Source: Clavibacter michiganensis (GTDB lineage Bacteria > Actinomycetota > Actinomycetes > Actinomycetales > Microbacteriaceae). Taken from it: 64,000 nucleotides of DNA. The notes beneath the pieces were generated by a model. It searched no databases. It had not been told where the DNA came from and saw nothing but the letters and a program-made list of their open reading frames with translations. How positions within the stretch are numbered: the first letter of the stretch is position 1; each line of letters opens with the position of its first letter. A program made the translations under genes and the position numbers. Below are positions 16,392 to 25,200 of this stretch, in pieces. The stretch is taken from the NCBI RefSeq assembly GCF_021216655.1, contig NZ_CP080439.1, forward strand, positions 1 through 64,000, given 5' to 3'.

Positions 16392-16982
16392 TTAAGGGTC
16401 CAGCGAGTCCGTCGTGCGAGCCTCGATGAGCAGCGTCGACCGGAGCTCGTCGTAGTGATCCGTGTTGCCGAGGTGAGCGGCGTTGATGGAGCCCAGGACG
16501 GCGTCCGCGATCCACAGCAACGGCTCGTCTCCGCCGCGCTGGTGGCCGATGCGGAGCCGCCGGTCGAGCCCCTGGGACTGCAACCCCACGATGTGGGCCC
16601 GGTCAGCCTTGTCCTGGCCATCGGACCGGCACTCCAGGGTCAAGTCGAACGTCTCCATCGTGACGAGCTCGTGATAGAGCGTCTCGAGGCTCTTGCGCCG
16701 GTACCGCTCGACCTTCCTTCGGTACGTGTCCAGGTGGGAGACGACGATGTTCATGGGCCCGAGCTCGACGATGCGAGACACGATGTCGCGATGGCGCCGG
16801 TCGCTCTCGTCCGTCCAGTGCAGCTTGATCTGGCCTGGCAGCAGCAGCGGCCGCAACTGCTCGCGAATGCTGTCGCAGTCCGCCTCGTCGATGAGCGCCG
16901 CGCAGACCAGGTACTCCTGCCGCTCATCGCCCCGGCTCGCCGTTGACTCGTCGAGGAAGGCACGGAAGGCGGAGGGGGGCAC
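16392..16982 (-). CDS. DUF3800-like protein
   Basis: 196 residues. It opens with FRAFLDESTASRG, the F-x-D-E-S motif characteristic of DUF3800, a predicted RNase H-like fold found near defence and mobile genes. Further acidic positions lie in MNIVVSHLDTYRRK and in ADAVLGSINAAHLG. GTG start with a G-rich upstream sequence. The 339-bp gap before the next gene carries no recognisable gene; one TACAACA half-site of the transfer operator occurs at 17118-17124. Confidence 0.65.
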   Translation of the reverse strand: MPPSAFRAFLDESTASRGDERQEYLVCAALIDEADCDSIREQLRPLLLPGQIKLHWTDESDRRHRDIVSRIVELGPMNIVVSHLDTYRRKVERYRRKSLETLYHELVTMETFDLTLECRSDGQDKADRAHIVGLQSQGLDRRLRIGHQRGGDEPLLWIADAVLGSINAAHLGNTDHYDELRSTLLIEARTTDSLDP

Positions 16983-17321
16983 TCCCCCACGCTAGCCACC
17001 CGCGCGCCAGCACTTGGCCGCGCGGTGTGCGTCGCGATCGGGCCGGGTCCGCGAGCACAGCGAGAGGGCGTCGGGCTAGGACTGCGGATCGTTACGGAAC
17101 CACAACATGTGGGGGTCTACAACAGACTCGCTGGGTAGATGTCGTACCTCGCCTGTAGAATTAGGGGCGGAACGTAGTACGACCCCGCACCCGTCGGGGA
17201 AGCCGAGCGGTACGGGGCCGATTCACCAGTTTCCAGGCCGGTTCATCGACCTTAACACCGTCGCGAGGGGCGCTACCCGAGTGCCTTCGGCCCACACGCT
17301 GCGCGTTCCAGGAAGAAGCCC

Positions 17322-17489
17322 ATGGCCACGAACACCGGACGCGGATCCCGCGTCGGCGCCGTCCGAGGACGGTCGCAGACCCACAACCCGAAGACCGACA
17401 CCTACGTGAAGCGCGACACCTCATCGGGACGCTTCATGGACGGCAAGTCGGACGGGACGCCCTTCAAGGGCGTCTGGAAGGAGAAGTAG
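17322..17489 (+). CDS. Small conserved hypothetical protein
   Basis: 55 residues: MATNTGRGSRVGAVRGRSQ, then NPKTDTYVKRDTSSGRFMD and GTPFKGVWKEK. This Gly/Lys-rich pattern is one I recognise as widespread in bacterial genomes and plasmids, usually annotated as hypothetical. Highly basic and hydrophilic, possibly nucleic-acid binding. AGGAAG upstream. Two bases separate it from the DUF2188 gene, so they form an operon. Confidence 0.8.
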   Translation: MATNTGRGSRVGAVRGRSQTHNPKTDTYVKRDTSSGRFMDGKSDGTPFKGVWKEK

Positions 17490-17491
17490 AG

Positions 17492-17713
17492 ATGGCTCGC
17501 AAGCGATATGACGTCGTGTACAAGCTCTCCGTCTGGACGGTGACCCATGCGGGGTCGACCGTCTCGACGCACAGTACCAAGCAGTACGCGATCGACGCTG
17601 GGGTAGCTCTGGCCCGGGCCAATCAGCCCAGCCAGCTCATTATCCATCAGTCGGATGGAACAATCGAGGACGAGCGCACGTACGGGAACGACCCCTTCCC
17701 GCCTCGGGGATAG
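17492..17713 (+). CDS. DUF2188-domain protein
   Basis: 73 residues ending in the family hallmark TYGNDPFPPRG, with AIDAGVALARANQPSQLIIH in the middle. DUF2188 proteins are small single-domain proteins of unknown role, common on mobile elements. The Shine-Dalgarno AAGGAGA overlaps the end of the previous gene, indicating coupling. Confidence 0.85.
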   Translation: MARKRYDVVYKLSVWTVTHAGSTVSTHSTKQYAIDAGVALARANQPSQLIIHQSDGTIEDERTYGNDPFPPRG

Positions 17714-17779
17714 CACCGCACGAGCGGCCGGCACCTTCCGGTGTCGGCCGCTTCTTTAGCTGCCGCCGGTGGCTACGGC

Positions 17780-17965
17780 TCAGCCGCGCCGGAGACGGGT
17801 ACGTCCGGCGTAGGTCCCCGAGATCACCTGATCACCCATCCGCTGGGCATCGGACTGGTTCTCGTAGCCCTGGCTCCCGTAGGTCGCGATGACCTAACCG
17901 TTGTCCGCGGTCAACTGCCATGCCCATCGCCCGTCGGTTCGCTTGTAAGTCAGCTGCGTTGCCAT
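17780..17965 (-). pseudogene. DUF1508-like small protein with in-frame stop
   Basis: Start ATG after GAGGAGC. The frame gives MATQLTYKRTDGRWAWQLTA DNG, a TAG at 17894-17896, then VIATYGSQGYENQSDAQRM and a stop 37 codons later. Both halves fit the DUF1508 (YegP-like) fold, where an acidic or Gln residue normally stands at the interrupted position, so one base change explains the stop. Confidence 0.6.
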
Positions 17966-17977
17966 CTCTGCTCCTCG

Positions 17978-18244
17978 TCGTTGACGGCGCTTGCGCAGAT
18001 GGAGCTCGAGATCAAGCGGGAGCGGATAACGGACTCGGTGTCGAAGCGGCGGGCTGCGGGCAAGGACCTGGGCGGCCGGCGCCAGGCCTTCACCGACAGC
18101 CAGGTCAAGAACGCGGCCCGACTGATCGATGCCGGAGAGTCGTCCGCTCAGGTCGCGCGCGACATGGGCATGTCGAGAGCGACGCTATACCGGCGACTTC
18201 GGGCCATCGAGCGGGCCGAGGCAATCGCCGCGGCGTCGAACTAA
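17978..18244 (+). pseudogene. C-terminal fragment of a serine recombinase
   Basis: 88 codons encoding ALAQMELEIKRERITDSV, the end of the long helix of resolvases, then the helix-turn-helix SSAQVARDMGMSRATLYRRL. The catalytic serine domain is missing and the frame starts within the ribosome-site region of the neighbouring decayed gene. It is the tail of a Tn3/invertase-type recombinase truncated by rearrangement. Confidence 0.75.
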
Positions 18245-18442
18245 GAGGACGGGGAGGGCTCTGCAACAGCCGTGCCCACCGCCCTGTTTCAGTGAGACAT
18301 GCGACCGCCGAGAGGGCGCGGTTGTATGGCGGCCACCTAGCGCGTCTACTGTGCCCGATCCGTGTGCATCCGGAACCGTGAGACCGTTTCGTCGACCTGA
18401 GCGGGCGAGGGTGGTAATGGGTGCTTTGGTGGGGTTCTTGCT

Positions 18443-19150
18443 TTAGTTGCCGCAGTGACTGTTTCCGAGGTCGGGGAACTTGATGTAGAGGTACTTCAGG
18501 TGCCTGGTGTTGCAGCTCAACGAGACTGACCCCAGGGTGATGAACGGGACGGCACCGATACTGACGAAGATTGCGGAGGCGAGCAACCCGAACGCTCCCG
18601 CAACAATCGCTGCAATGCCCGCCGCTGTTCCGCCTCCGAGGAGGGCACCTCCAGTGGGAGCGGTGATCCTGACGGTAGCCCAGTGGTGGAACAGGCGCTT
18701 GAACTTATGCCACAGCGATAGCTGCGTGCCGACCTGCGCGTCGGGCGCGGGGGTGGCCGTCTCCTGCAGGACCTGGGCTTGATTCTGGCTCCTGTCGCTG
18801 CCCGACTCTCCCCAAGCGGCGACGCTGCCGGTACTGCGAAGCTCCTCCACCTCGGCCGCCATGCCTCGCGCCATGGTCGCTCGGTCCAAAGCGGGGGCTC
18901 CTTGCGCGCGCCCGGCAACACTCGCGTCGACGAGCTGGTCGACGGTGATGCGCCCATCGACCACATCCTGCAGGAACGACCCGTCCTGCACGGCGATGGC
19001 GACCGACTTCTCAGCAGCATTCGCTGCCGGGACCCCCGTCAGGAGAGACCCGACGATGCCGAGCATCGCGACCGTGGCAAGAATGGGCCAACTCCGATGA
19101 CGGTGGTCCTGGAGGGTCGAAGAGAAGTGTGATGAGACTGAGTGCTGCAT
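18443..19150 (-). CDS. Secreted protein, second copy of the amphipathic/Gly-rich architecture
   Basis: 235 residues. Signal peptide with core ILATVAMLGIVGSLLTGV and cleavage near ANA-AE. A helical spacer of about 115 residues precedes the basic segment LWHKFKRLFHHWATVRI, a Gly/Ala-rich hydrophobic stretch (GGALLGGGTAAGIAAIVAGA, then ASAIFVSIGAVPFITLG), and a tail with one Cys in SLSCNTR and a final YIKFPDLGNSHCGN. The order matches 9342-9884, including FKR-x-F, an internal Cys near the aromatic segment and terminal Cys-Gly. Probably secreted and membrane-active. No immunity-like gene adjoins. Confidence 0.65.
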   Translation of the reverse strand: MQHSVSSHFSSTLQDHRHRSWPILATVAMLGIVGSLLTGVPAANAAEKSVAIAVQDGSFLQDVVDGRITVDQLVDASVAGRAQGAPALDRATMARGMAAEVEELRSTGSVAAWGESGSDRSQNQAQVLQETATPAPDAQVGTQLSLWHKFKRLFHHWATVRITAPTGGALLGGGTAAGIAAIVAGAFGLLASAIFVSIGAVPFITLGSVSLSCNTRHLKYLYIKFPDLGNSHCGN

Positions 19151-19518
19151 GGGAGCCTGTTCGGTCGGGCAAAACCGGATGGGTAAGCACACAAGCTACG
19201 AGGCGGCCGGCATCCTTTGGCTAGTTCTGCACAGGCAGGTGCTCCTCGACGACGCGCCTGTCGCAGCCAACCGGTTTCGCGGCGCAGTGTGGACTGACGG
19301 GCAACGTGCCGCAGGGATCAGGTACATGGTCCCTTCGGCGGACCAGTGCCCGTACCACTTACCTGAGGCGCACGTTCCGCGACGCTGCGGTAGTCCGGTA
19401 AGGGATCCCTCGATGAGACGTAATCCTCGTGCTCGGGTGCATCACTCCCCATGTCATCGCCATATAGTTGTGTGGTACAGAAGTGGCGCAGAGAGGTGTT
19501 GTGTGGCACAATAGTCAT
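19151..19518. promoter_or_regulatory. Intergenic region with duplicated 13-bp element before a toxin-antitoxin-like pair
   Basis: Within this gap, GTTGTGTGG-Y-ACA occurs at 19468-19480 and 19499-19511, start to start 31 bp or about three helical turns. The second copy also contains the palindrome TTGTG-TGG-CACAA. It ends seven bases before the first gene, a position expected for an autoregulatory ribbon-helix-helix operator. TATAGT at 19464-19469 could serve as a -10 box. The remainder shows nothing else. Confidence 0.55.
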
Positions 19519-19791
19519 ATGGGCATCGACTTCACGCGCAGCGCAGGCAAGCACCACATCCCCGGGCCCGACGCGCTGCATGCGATCAAGAACGCGGTGT
19601 GGAGCTCCACACAGGTGAAGGTGAACGAGGGTGACCCGCGTAGCCAGCGGCGGGTGTTCGTTGGCCCGCAGCACGCGCAGACGGATCGGCTCATTGAAGT
19701 GCTCGTGGAGCTCAAGCCCGGCGGGTTCGTGGTCTACCACGTGATGGAGCTTGGCTCGTACTACCGAAAGCTGATGGAGGAGGAGAAGTGA
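19519..19791 (+). CDS. BrnT-like putative toxin
   Basis: 90 residues: MGIDFTRSAGKHHIPGPDAL, VFVGPQHAQTDRLIEVLVEL, VVYHVMELGSYYRKL. The N-terminal histidines followed by a beta-sheet with a conserved-looking TDR and a final aromatic helix resembles small BrnT/RelE-like toxin folds. I recognise this short protein as commonly paired with a CopG-type gene. It overlaps the next gene by four bases (ATGA). No clear Shine-Dalgarno; it may be translated from a short leader. Confidence 0.6.
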   Translation: MGIDFTRSAGKHHIPGPDALHAIKNAVWSSTQVKVNEGDPRSQRRVFVGPQHAQTDRLIEVLVELKPGGFVVYHVMELGSYYRKLMEEEK

Positions 19792-20162
19792 CACTCTCGA
19801 AGAAGGACCAGGACCGCTACGACCGCATGGCGGCAATCGAGGAGACGTCGACGGGTGCGACGCTGCCCGGCGATAGCGCGCACGGCGCTGACGCTGCCGA
19901 GATCGGGGCGCAGCTGCTCCTCGACGCGCTCGGCAGCGAGGCGGCCGTCTCCAAGGCAATCGGCCGGCCGAAGCTGGGTGGCGCGGCGCCGGACGGCGAG
20001 CACTCGCCAACCATCCACGTCCGCCTTCCCCGGGACCGCAAGGACCGTCTGGAGCAGCTGCGAATCGTGCAGCGCCGCAAGTACGCAGCAGATCTGGTCC
20101 GGGACGCGATCGACGAGTACCTCGATCGGCACAAGGACGACCTGCACCGCGTCGCGGGCTGA
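19788..20162 (+). CDS. CopG/ribbon-helix-helix putative antitoxin
   Basis: 124 residues. The C-terminal 45 residues (TIHVRLPRDRKDRLEQLRI, then KYAADLVRDAIDEYLDRH) form a ribbon-helix-helix, the DNA-binding domain of many antitoxins. The N-terminal 75 residues are charged and would contact the toxin. The start lies inside the upstream stop, so the toxin-like gene is first, an inverted order compared with most such pairs. Likely binds the duplicated element before the operon. Confidence 0.68.
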   Translation: MTLSKKDQDRYDRMAAIEETSTGATLPGDSAHGADAAEIGAQLLLDALGSEAAVSKAIGRPKLGGAAPDGEHSPTIHVRLPRDRKDRLEQLRIVQRRKYAADLVRDAIDEYLDRHKDDLHRVAG

Positions 20163-20400
20163 GAAACGCGGGCGGTCGCCCGAACAACCCCCGCCACGCC
20201 TGATGTCGAGTCGTGATCGAGGGGGTCTAGTCGCGCATCGAGGCGCCGCGGCTTCGTTCCGCTGCGCTCCACGAACCCGCGCCCATGAACTGTGTGGGGT
20301 GCGCTCAGGAGGCGGCGGGTGCTGTGGCATCGTGACCGCGAGCCCTCGCCTGGTCATGGCTACCGTGCTGATCCTGGCGAGCCGCGAAGGATGTGACGGG

Positions 20401-21066
20401 GTGCGGCCTGTGGTTCTCGTTCGGGTCCGACATGACGACTTCACCGACGACGACCTGGCATCGAAGAGAGTGAGGGCAGCAGGCGTGCGAGCGTGGTTTG
20501 AGCAGGCGAAGGTGACGACCAACGGACGCCGTGGGCTCGTGGTGTTCCTGAGCTACCTGTTCGTGCTGCCTGTGACGCTCCTTGTGGCAGAGGTCGCGCT
20601 GCTCATCGGTGCGACAACGCTCGCGGGTGCAAGCGCTGTCATCACCTTCGGGCTAGGTCTCTTCACCGTCCCCATGGCCGCGGTCGCGCAGGGCTACGGC
20701 CGCGCACCAGACGCGCTGTCGCCAACCACGGGGGTGGTCTGGCATCTCACGTCGCAGCTCTGGGACGTCGGGGACAGGGTTGTCCTCGAGCGGCACCGGT
20801 GCCGTTTGCGGTCCTGCATGCAGCGATCGGATCGGCCGTTCGCCCGTCCGCGTCGCGCGGTGTTCGTCTTCACGGCAGATCCGGCGGATGCGCACGTGCG
20901 AGGGAACGTGACCCGGAGCCGGGCCCGCTACCTCTACCGACTGGACATCAGCGAGACGCACGGGCAGGTCTTTCAGCGCGGCATCGCGGTCGCTATCGCG
21001 GGCGATGTTCACGCCACCGTCTCGGCACGTAGAACCCTCACCGCGACCGACGTACCGACGCTCTAA
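20401..21066 (+). CDS. Hypothetical membrane protein
   Basis: About 221 residues with two membrane helices (LVVFLSYLFVLPVTLLVAEV and the following AGASAVITFGLGLFTVPMA). The remainder is soluble, basic and strand-rich (AVFVFTADPADAHV, ARYLYRLDIS). GTG 20401 has AAGGA nine bases upstream; ATG 20356 is an alternative. It precedes the relaxosome genes but on the opposite strand. Role unknown. Confidence 0.45.
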   Translation: MRPVVLVRVRHDDFTDDDLASKRVRAAGVRAWFEQAKVTTNGRRGLVVFLSYLFVLPVTLLVAEVALLIGATTLAGASAVITFGLGLFTVPMAAVAQGYGRAPDALSPTTGVVWHLTSQLWDVGDRVVLERHRCRLRSCMQRSDRPFARPRRAVFVFTADPADAHVRGNVTRSRARYLYRLDISETHGQVFQRGIAVAIAGDVHATVSARRTLTATDVPTL

Positions 21067-21094
21067 CGAGCAAGCCGCGCAGTGCGGCCGGTCC

Positions 21095-21535
21095 TCACCA
21101 CGTCGGCGGGGTGCGGTATCTCCGTGGGTCGTCGATCGGCCGAGTCGTGTCCTCCACGGGAGCAACGACCATGCCGGGGAGTCGGGAGGCGAGCTTCACG
21201 AACAGCTGCCCGGACTGCTCGTTGGGCGACTCCACCGTCCACGTCCGGCCGGGGTAAAGCTCGATGAGCGCGCGCACCATCGCGTCGGCCCAGCCATCGC
21301 GGCGCCGCGCGGCCTGGACGACGATGTTCGTCACGAGCCCCTGATCGGTGTCGTGGAACACCTTGAATCGCATCTCGGTGTCCCTCGTCTCCGCGCGCCG
21401 ATACCAGCCGTTCGGATGTGACCTGTGTCGGGGCACCGGGTGCAGGAAGGCAACGAGCGTGAATTCGTCCTCGGTCTGTTCTGTGACTCGGAACCGACGT
21501 CCATCGAGCGTCACGTCACGGTGCGACCGCGCCAC
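21095..21535 (-). CDS. Hypothetical protein of the mobilisation region
   Basis: 146 residues, GTG start one base after the stop of the upstream coiled-coil gene. Mainly beta-strand: RDVTLDGRRFRVTEQTED, EFTLVAFLHPVPRH, MRFKVFHDTDQGLVT, ending VVAPVEDTTRPIDDPRRY. No family recognised. Translational coupling to a DNA-binding-type gene beside the relaxase suggests an accessory role in DNA transfer; that is inference from position. Confidence 0.6.
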   Translation of the reverse strand: MARSHRDVTLDGRRFRVTEQTEDEFTLVAFLHPVPRHRSHPNGWYRRAETRDTEMRFKVFHDTDQGLVTNIVVQAARRRDGWADAMVRALIELYPGRTWTVESPNEQSGQLFVKLASRLPGMVVAPVEDTTRPIDDPRRYRTPPTW

Positions 21536-21536
21536 C

Positions 21537-21956
21537 TTAGGCCTCGGAGGGGGCGTAATCCTCGCGGCGAGCGTCCTCGTCCTGGACGGCGGCTGCTGCG
21601 TCGCCGATGGCGCTCGGGGCGGATGAGGGGGTGCCTCGGGTGGCCTTTCTGACCTCGCGCGCGGTGATGCCGAGGCGTGCCGCGACTTCGGCCGGGTTGG
21701 CGCCGGCGTCGAGCATGCGTGCGATGACCTGCTCGGCGTCGTCGCGTGCCTTTCGCGTCTGCTGCTCCGCCCGCTCCCGGAGCTTCGCGATCTCACGCTC
21801 GGTCTCGTCGTTCGTTGCGTCCACGGAGTCGATGGCCACGAAGTAGTCGGCCGCGAGCTGTTCGAGCTTGTCTTGCAGCTCGCGGAACTGCGCCGCCATC
21901 TCTCGTGCTCGACGCCGTGCGTCGGTCTGCTTTGCGGACTTGCGGAGTTCGGCCAT
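21537..21956 (-). CDS. Coiled-coil protein with HTH, probable relaxosome accessory factor
   Basis: 139 residues. Residues about 15-80 are an unbroken charged coiled coil (REMAAQFRELQDKLEQLAAD, EREIAKLRERAEQQTRKARD). A helix-turn-helix follows (GANPAEVAARLGITAREVRKA), then an acidic Ala-rich tail. AGGGGGA precedes the ATG. Divergent from the relaxase gene with the candidate oriT between them, typical of proteins that bind oriT and assist the relaxase. Confidence 0.7.
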   Translation of the reverse strand: MAELRKSAKQTDARRRAREMAAQFRELQDKLEQLAADYFVAIDSVDATNDETEREIAKLRERAEQQTRKARDDAEQVIARMLDAGANPAEVAARLGITAREVRKATRGTPSSAPSAIGDAAAAVQDEDARREDYAPSEA

Positions 21957-22097
21957 GTGGGTCCCCCTTGCTCGATGACCGGACCAGTATGCACGGCCCG
22001 CCCCCGCGCGTCCCACGGGGCGGCACAAGGCGGCGGGGCCTCGACTTCGGGGGAGTGGGCGAGGCTGGCTCGGCTGTTGCTTCTCGACACGCTGACG

Positions 22098-22276
22098 GGC
22101 GTGCTCCTCGTTCCTCGTCGCTCACCCGTGCGGTCTCAAAGCACAGCCGCATGAGCGTTGCTCATGGCCGATCTTCTCTCCCTTCGTCCAACGGTGAGCA
22201 CGCTCGTTCCTCGCCTGCTCACCGCAGTCCTCCGGTCATCAGTTCGTCACACCTCAGGCATTACAAATGAATGAGG
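22098..22276. other. Candidate origin of transfer (oriT)
   Basis: The divergent gap before traA contains CATGAGC-GTT-GCTCATG (22150-22166), GGTGAGCA with TGCTCACC (22193-22200 and 22216-22223), and a repeated CGTTCCTCG followed by GCTCACC, once near 22110 and again near 22205. CCTCAGGCATT-ACA-AATGAATGAGG (22252-22276, 9 of 11 pairs) overlaps the traA start region. Clustered inverted and direct repeats between a relaxase and an accessory gene are what oriT regions look like. The nic site cannot be read. Confidence 0.5.
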
Positions 22277-22291
22277 TACCCTGACCGCGTG

Positions 22292-25200
22292 ATGACGATG
22301 CATATCCTCTCCGCGGGGGACGGGTATGCGTACTACACGAGCGAGGTCGCCACCGGCGACGCGAAGCGCGACCGGGACCGTGATCTCGGCGACTACTACA
22401 CCGTTGACGGCAACCCGCCGGGCCGCTGGATGGGCCGCGGGGCCGACGTCCTGGGCGTCTCCGGGACGGTCACCGAGGACCAGATGAAGGCCCTCTACGG
22501 TGAGGGGCTGCACCCGGACGCGGACCGCATTATCGCCGACGCTCTCGGCGAAGGTGTCTCCGCGAAGGAGGCGCAGCAGCGCGCCAAGCTCGGCCGCTCG
22601 TACTACGCCTACCGTGCAGGACCCGCCACTCTGCAGGGGCGGATCCAGGCCGGCTACGACACGTTCCAGCGCCTCAACGGCCACGAGCCCGACGCCGAGG
22701 AACGCCGCCTCATCCGCGCCCGCGAGGGCGCGCAGGCGTTCCGCGACGCGAAGGGACGGGAGCCGGCGGACAAGGAGGAGCTCGGGAAGTTCATCACCGC
22801 CGCTACCCGCCCCGACCAGACTGCGGTCGCCGGGTTCGACCTCGTGTGCTCCCCGTCGAAGAGCATCTCCGTGCTCTGGGCACTCGGCGACGCTGAGACC
22901 CGGAAGGCCATCGAGGCCGCCCAGGAGCAGGCCGTGCGCGACACGGTCGGCTACCTCGAGCGCGAGGCGATCGCCACCCGTGCCGGTACCAACGGGGTCG
23001 CGCAGATCGAGGTCGAGGGAGGCATCGCGGCGACCGTGTTCCGTCACTACGACTCCCGGAACGGGGACCCGCAGCTGCACGACCACGTCGTGGTCGCGAA
23101 CAAGGTCAAGGGCGTCGACGGCAAGTGGCGCACCATCGACTCCAAGCTCCTGCACCGCATGAACGTGCCCGCGTCGGAGTTCTACAACGCCGCCGTCATG
23201 TCCGAGGTGTGCCGCCGCCTCGGCGTCACCACGACCGCCCGGGTCCCCTCCCCCGGCAAGCGGCCGGTGATGGAGATCGCGGGCGTCGACCCGGACCTGA
23301 TCGACACGTTCTCCTCCCGCTCCACCTCCATCCGCGCGACGACCGGGCGGCTCGTCGAGGAGTACCAGCGCGACCACGGCCGCGCGCCAGACGCGAAGAC
23401 CCTCATCGCCATCGCGCAGCAGGCGACCCTGGAGACCCGGCCGCAGAAGGACCACGTCCGCTCCCCCCAGGCCATCCACGAGGCCGCCGTCGCGCGCGTC
23501 GGCATCGACCGCGCCGCCGGCCTCGTCGACGCCGCGCGCGCCCTCTCGCCCACGAACAAGGAGGCCGCGAGCGTCGACGTCGACGAGATCACCGCGCAGG
23601 TGCTCCGCACGGTTGAAGAGCACCACGCGGTGTGGGGCGCGCACGTCATCGAGGCCGAAGCACGCCGGCACCTCGCCGCCCGCATCCCCGACCAGAGCGT
23701 CGCGGAACCCCTCGTGCAGCAGGTCACCCGTGCCGCCCTGGGCGGATCGGTGACACTCACTCCCCCGTCCCCGCACGGCGCCTTCACACCGCTCACGCGG
23801 TCGGACGGGTCGAGCATCTACGACCACAAGGGCAAGACCCTGTTCACGTCGACGCGGATCCTCGACGCCGAGGACCAGCTCCTCGACGCCGCCCGCACCC
23901 GCACCGTCTCCCCCATCAACCGAGACATGTTCGAGCGCACAGCCGCCCAGCACACCGGCCCGCTCGACGCCGGCCAACGGGATCTCGCGCGCGAATTCGC
24001 GACCTCGGACCGCGAGCTCGTGGTCGGCATCGGCCCCGCCGGCGCCGGCAAGACGACCGCGCTGCGCCTGGCCGCGACCGCGCTCGAGGACGGCGGCCGC
24101 CGCATGATCGGCCTCGCCCCCTCCGCCCCCGCGGCGTCCGTGATCGCGGAAGCGGTCGGCATCGAGGCGACCACCATCCACGGGTTCCTGACCGCCCACG
24201 CGCAGGCGGAGCTGCCGGCGAAGTACGAGATCCGCGCCGGCGACGTCCTGGTCGTCGACGAGGCCGGCATGGCCGGCACCCAGCGCCTCGCCGCCCTGCA
24301 CACCATCGCCCGCGAGTACGGCGCGCACCTGCGCCTCATCGGCGACGACCGCCAGCTGTCTGCCGTTGAGGCCGGTGGGGCGCTGCGCCTGATCGACCGC
24401 GAGCTGGGGTCCGTGCGCCTCGAGCACGTCCACCGCTTCCAGGACGCCGACGAGGCAGAGGCGTCCTTGCACCTGCGCGACCCGCTGCGCCCCGGCGACC
24501 CGTTCGCCTGGTACCAGGCCAACGATCGCATCATCGGCGGCGACGTCGACCGGATGACCGACGCCGTGTTCGCCGGCTGGCAGACCGACACCGATGCCGG
24601 TCTCCGCTCGCTCATGCTCGCCCCCACCGGCGCCACCGTCACCGAGCTCAACGCCCGCGCCCAGGCCCACCGCATCGCCGCCGGCACCGTCACCGGCACC
24701 CACTCGGTGAAGCTCCGCGACGACCTCTCCGCGCACGTCGGCGACGTCATCGCTACCCGCCGCAACGAGTCGCTCCTGCGGATCCAGAACGGCCGCGACC
24801 GCGTCAAGAACGGAGACCTCTGGCAGGTCACCCGCATTGGCGCCGACGGATCCCTCGACGTCGTCCACCGCGACCACGCCGCGCCCGTCACGCTCCCTGC
24901 CGGCTACGTGCGCGAGCACGTCGAGCTCGGCTACGCCCGCACCATCAGCCGCTCCCAGGGACTCACCGCCGACACCAGCCACGTCCTCGGCGACGAGAGC
25001 ATGACCCGCGAGACCGCCTACACCGGCCTCACCCGCGGCAAGCAGTCCAACCGCCTCTACCTCGACGTTGCCGACGGCGCCACCGTCGACGACGCGCTCG
25101 AGCAGATCGCCGCCCGCTCCGACGCGATGCTCTCCGCGCACGAGACCATCCGTGCCGAGCAGGACCGCGTCGACGACCTGGTCACCCTCATCGACCAGCA

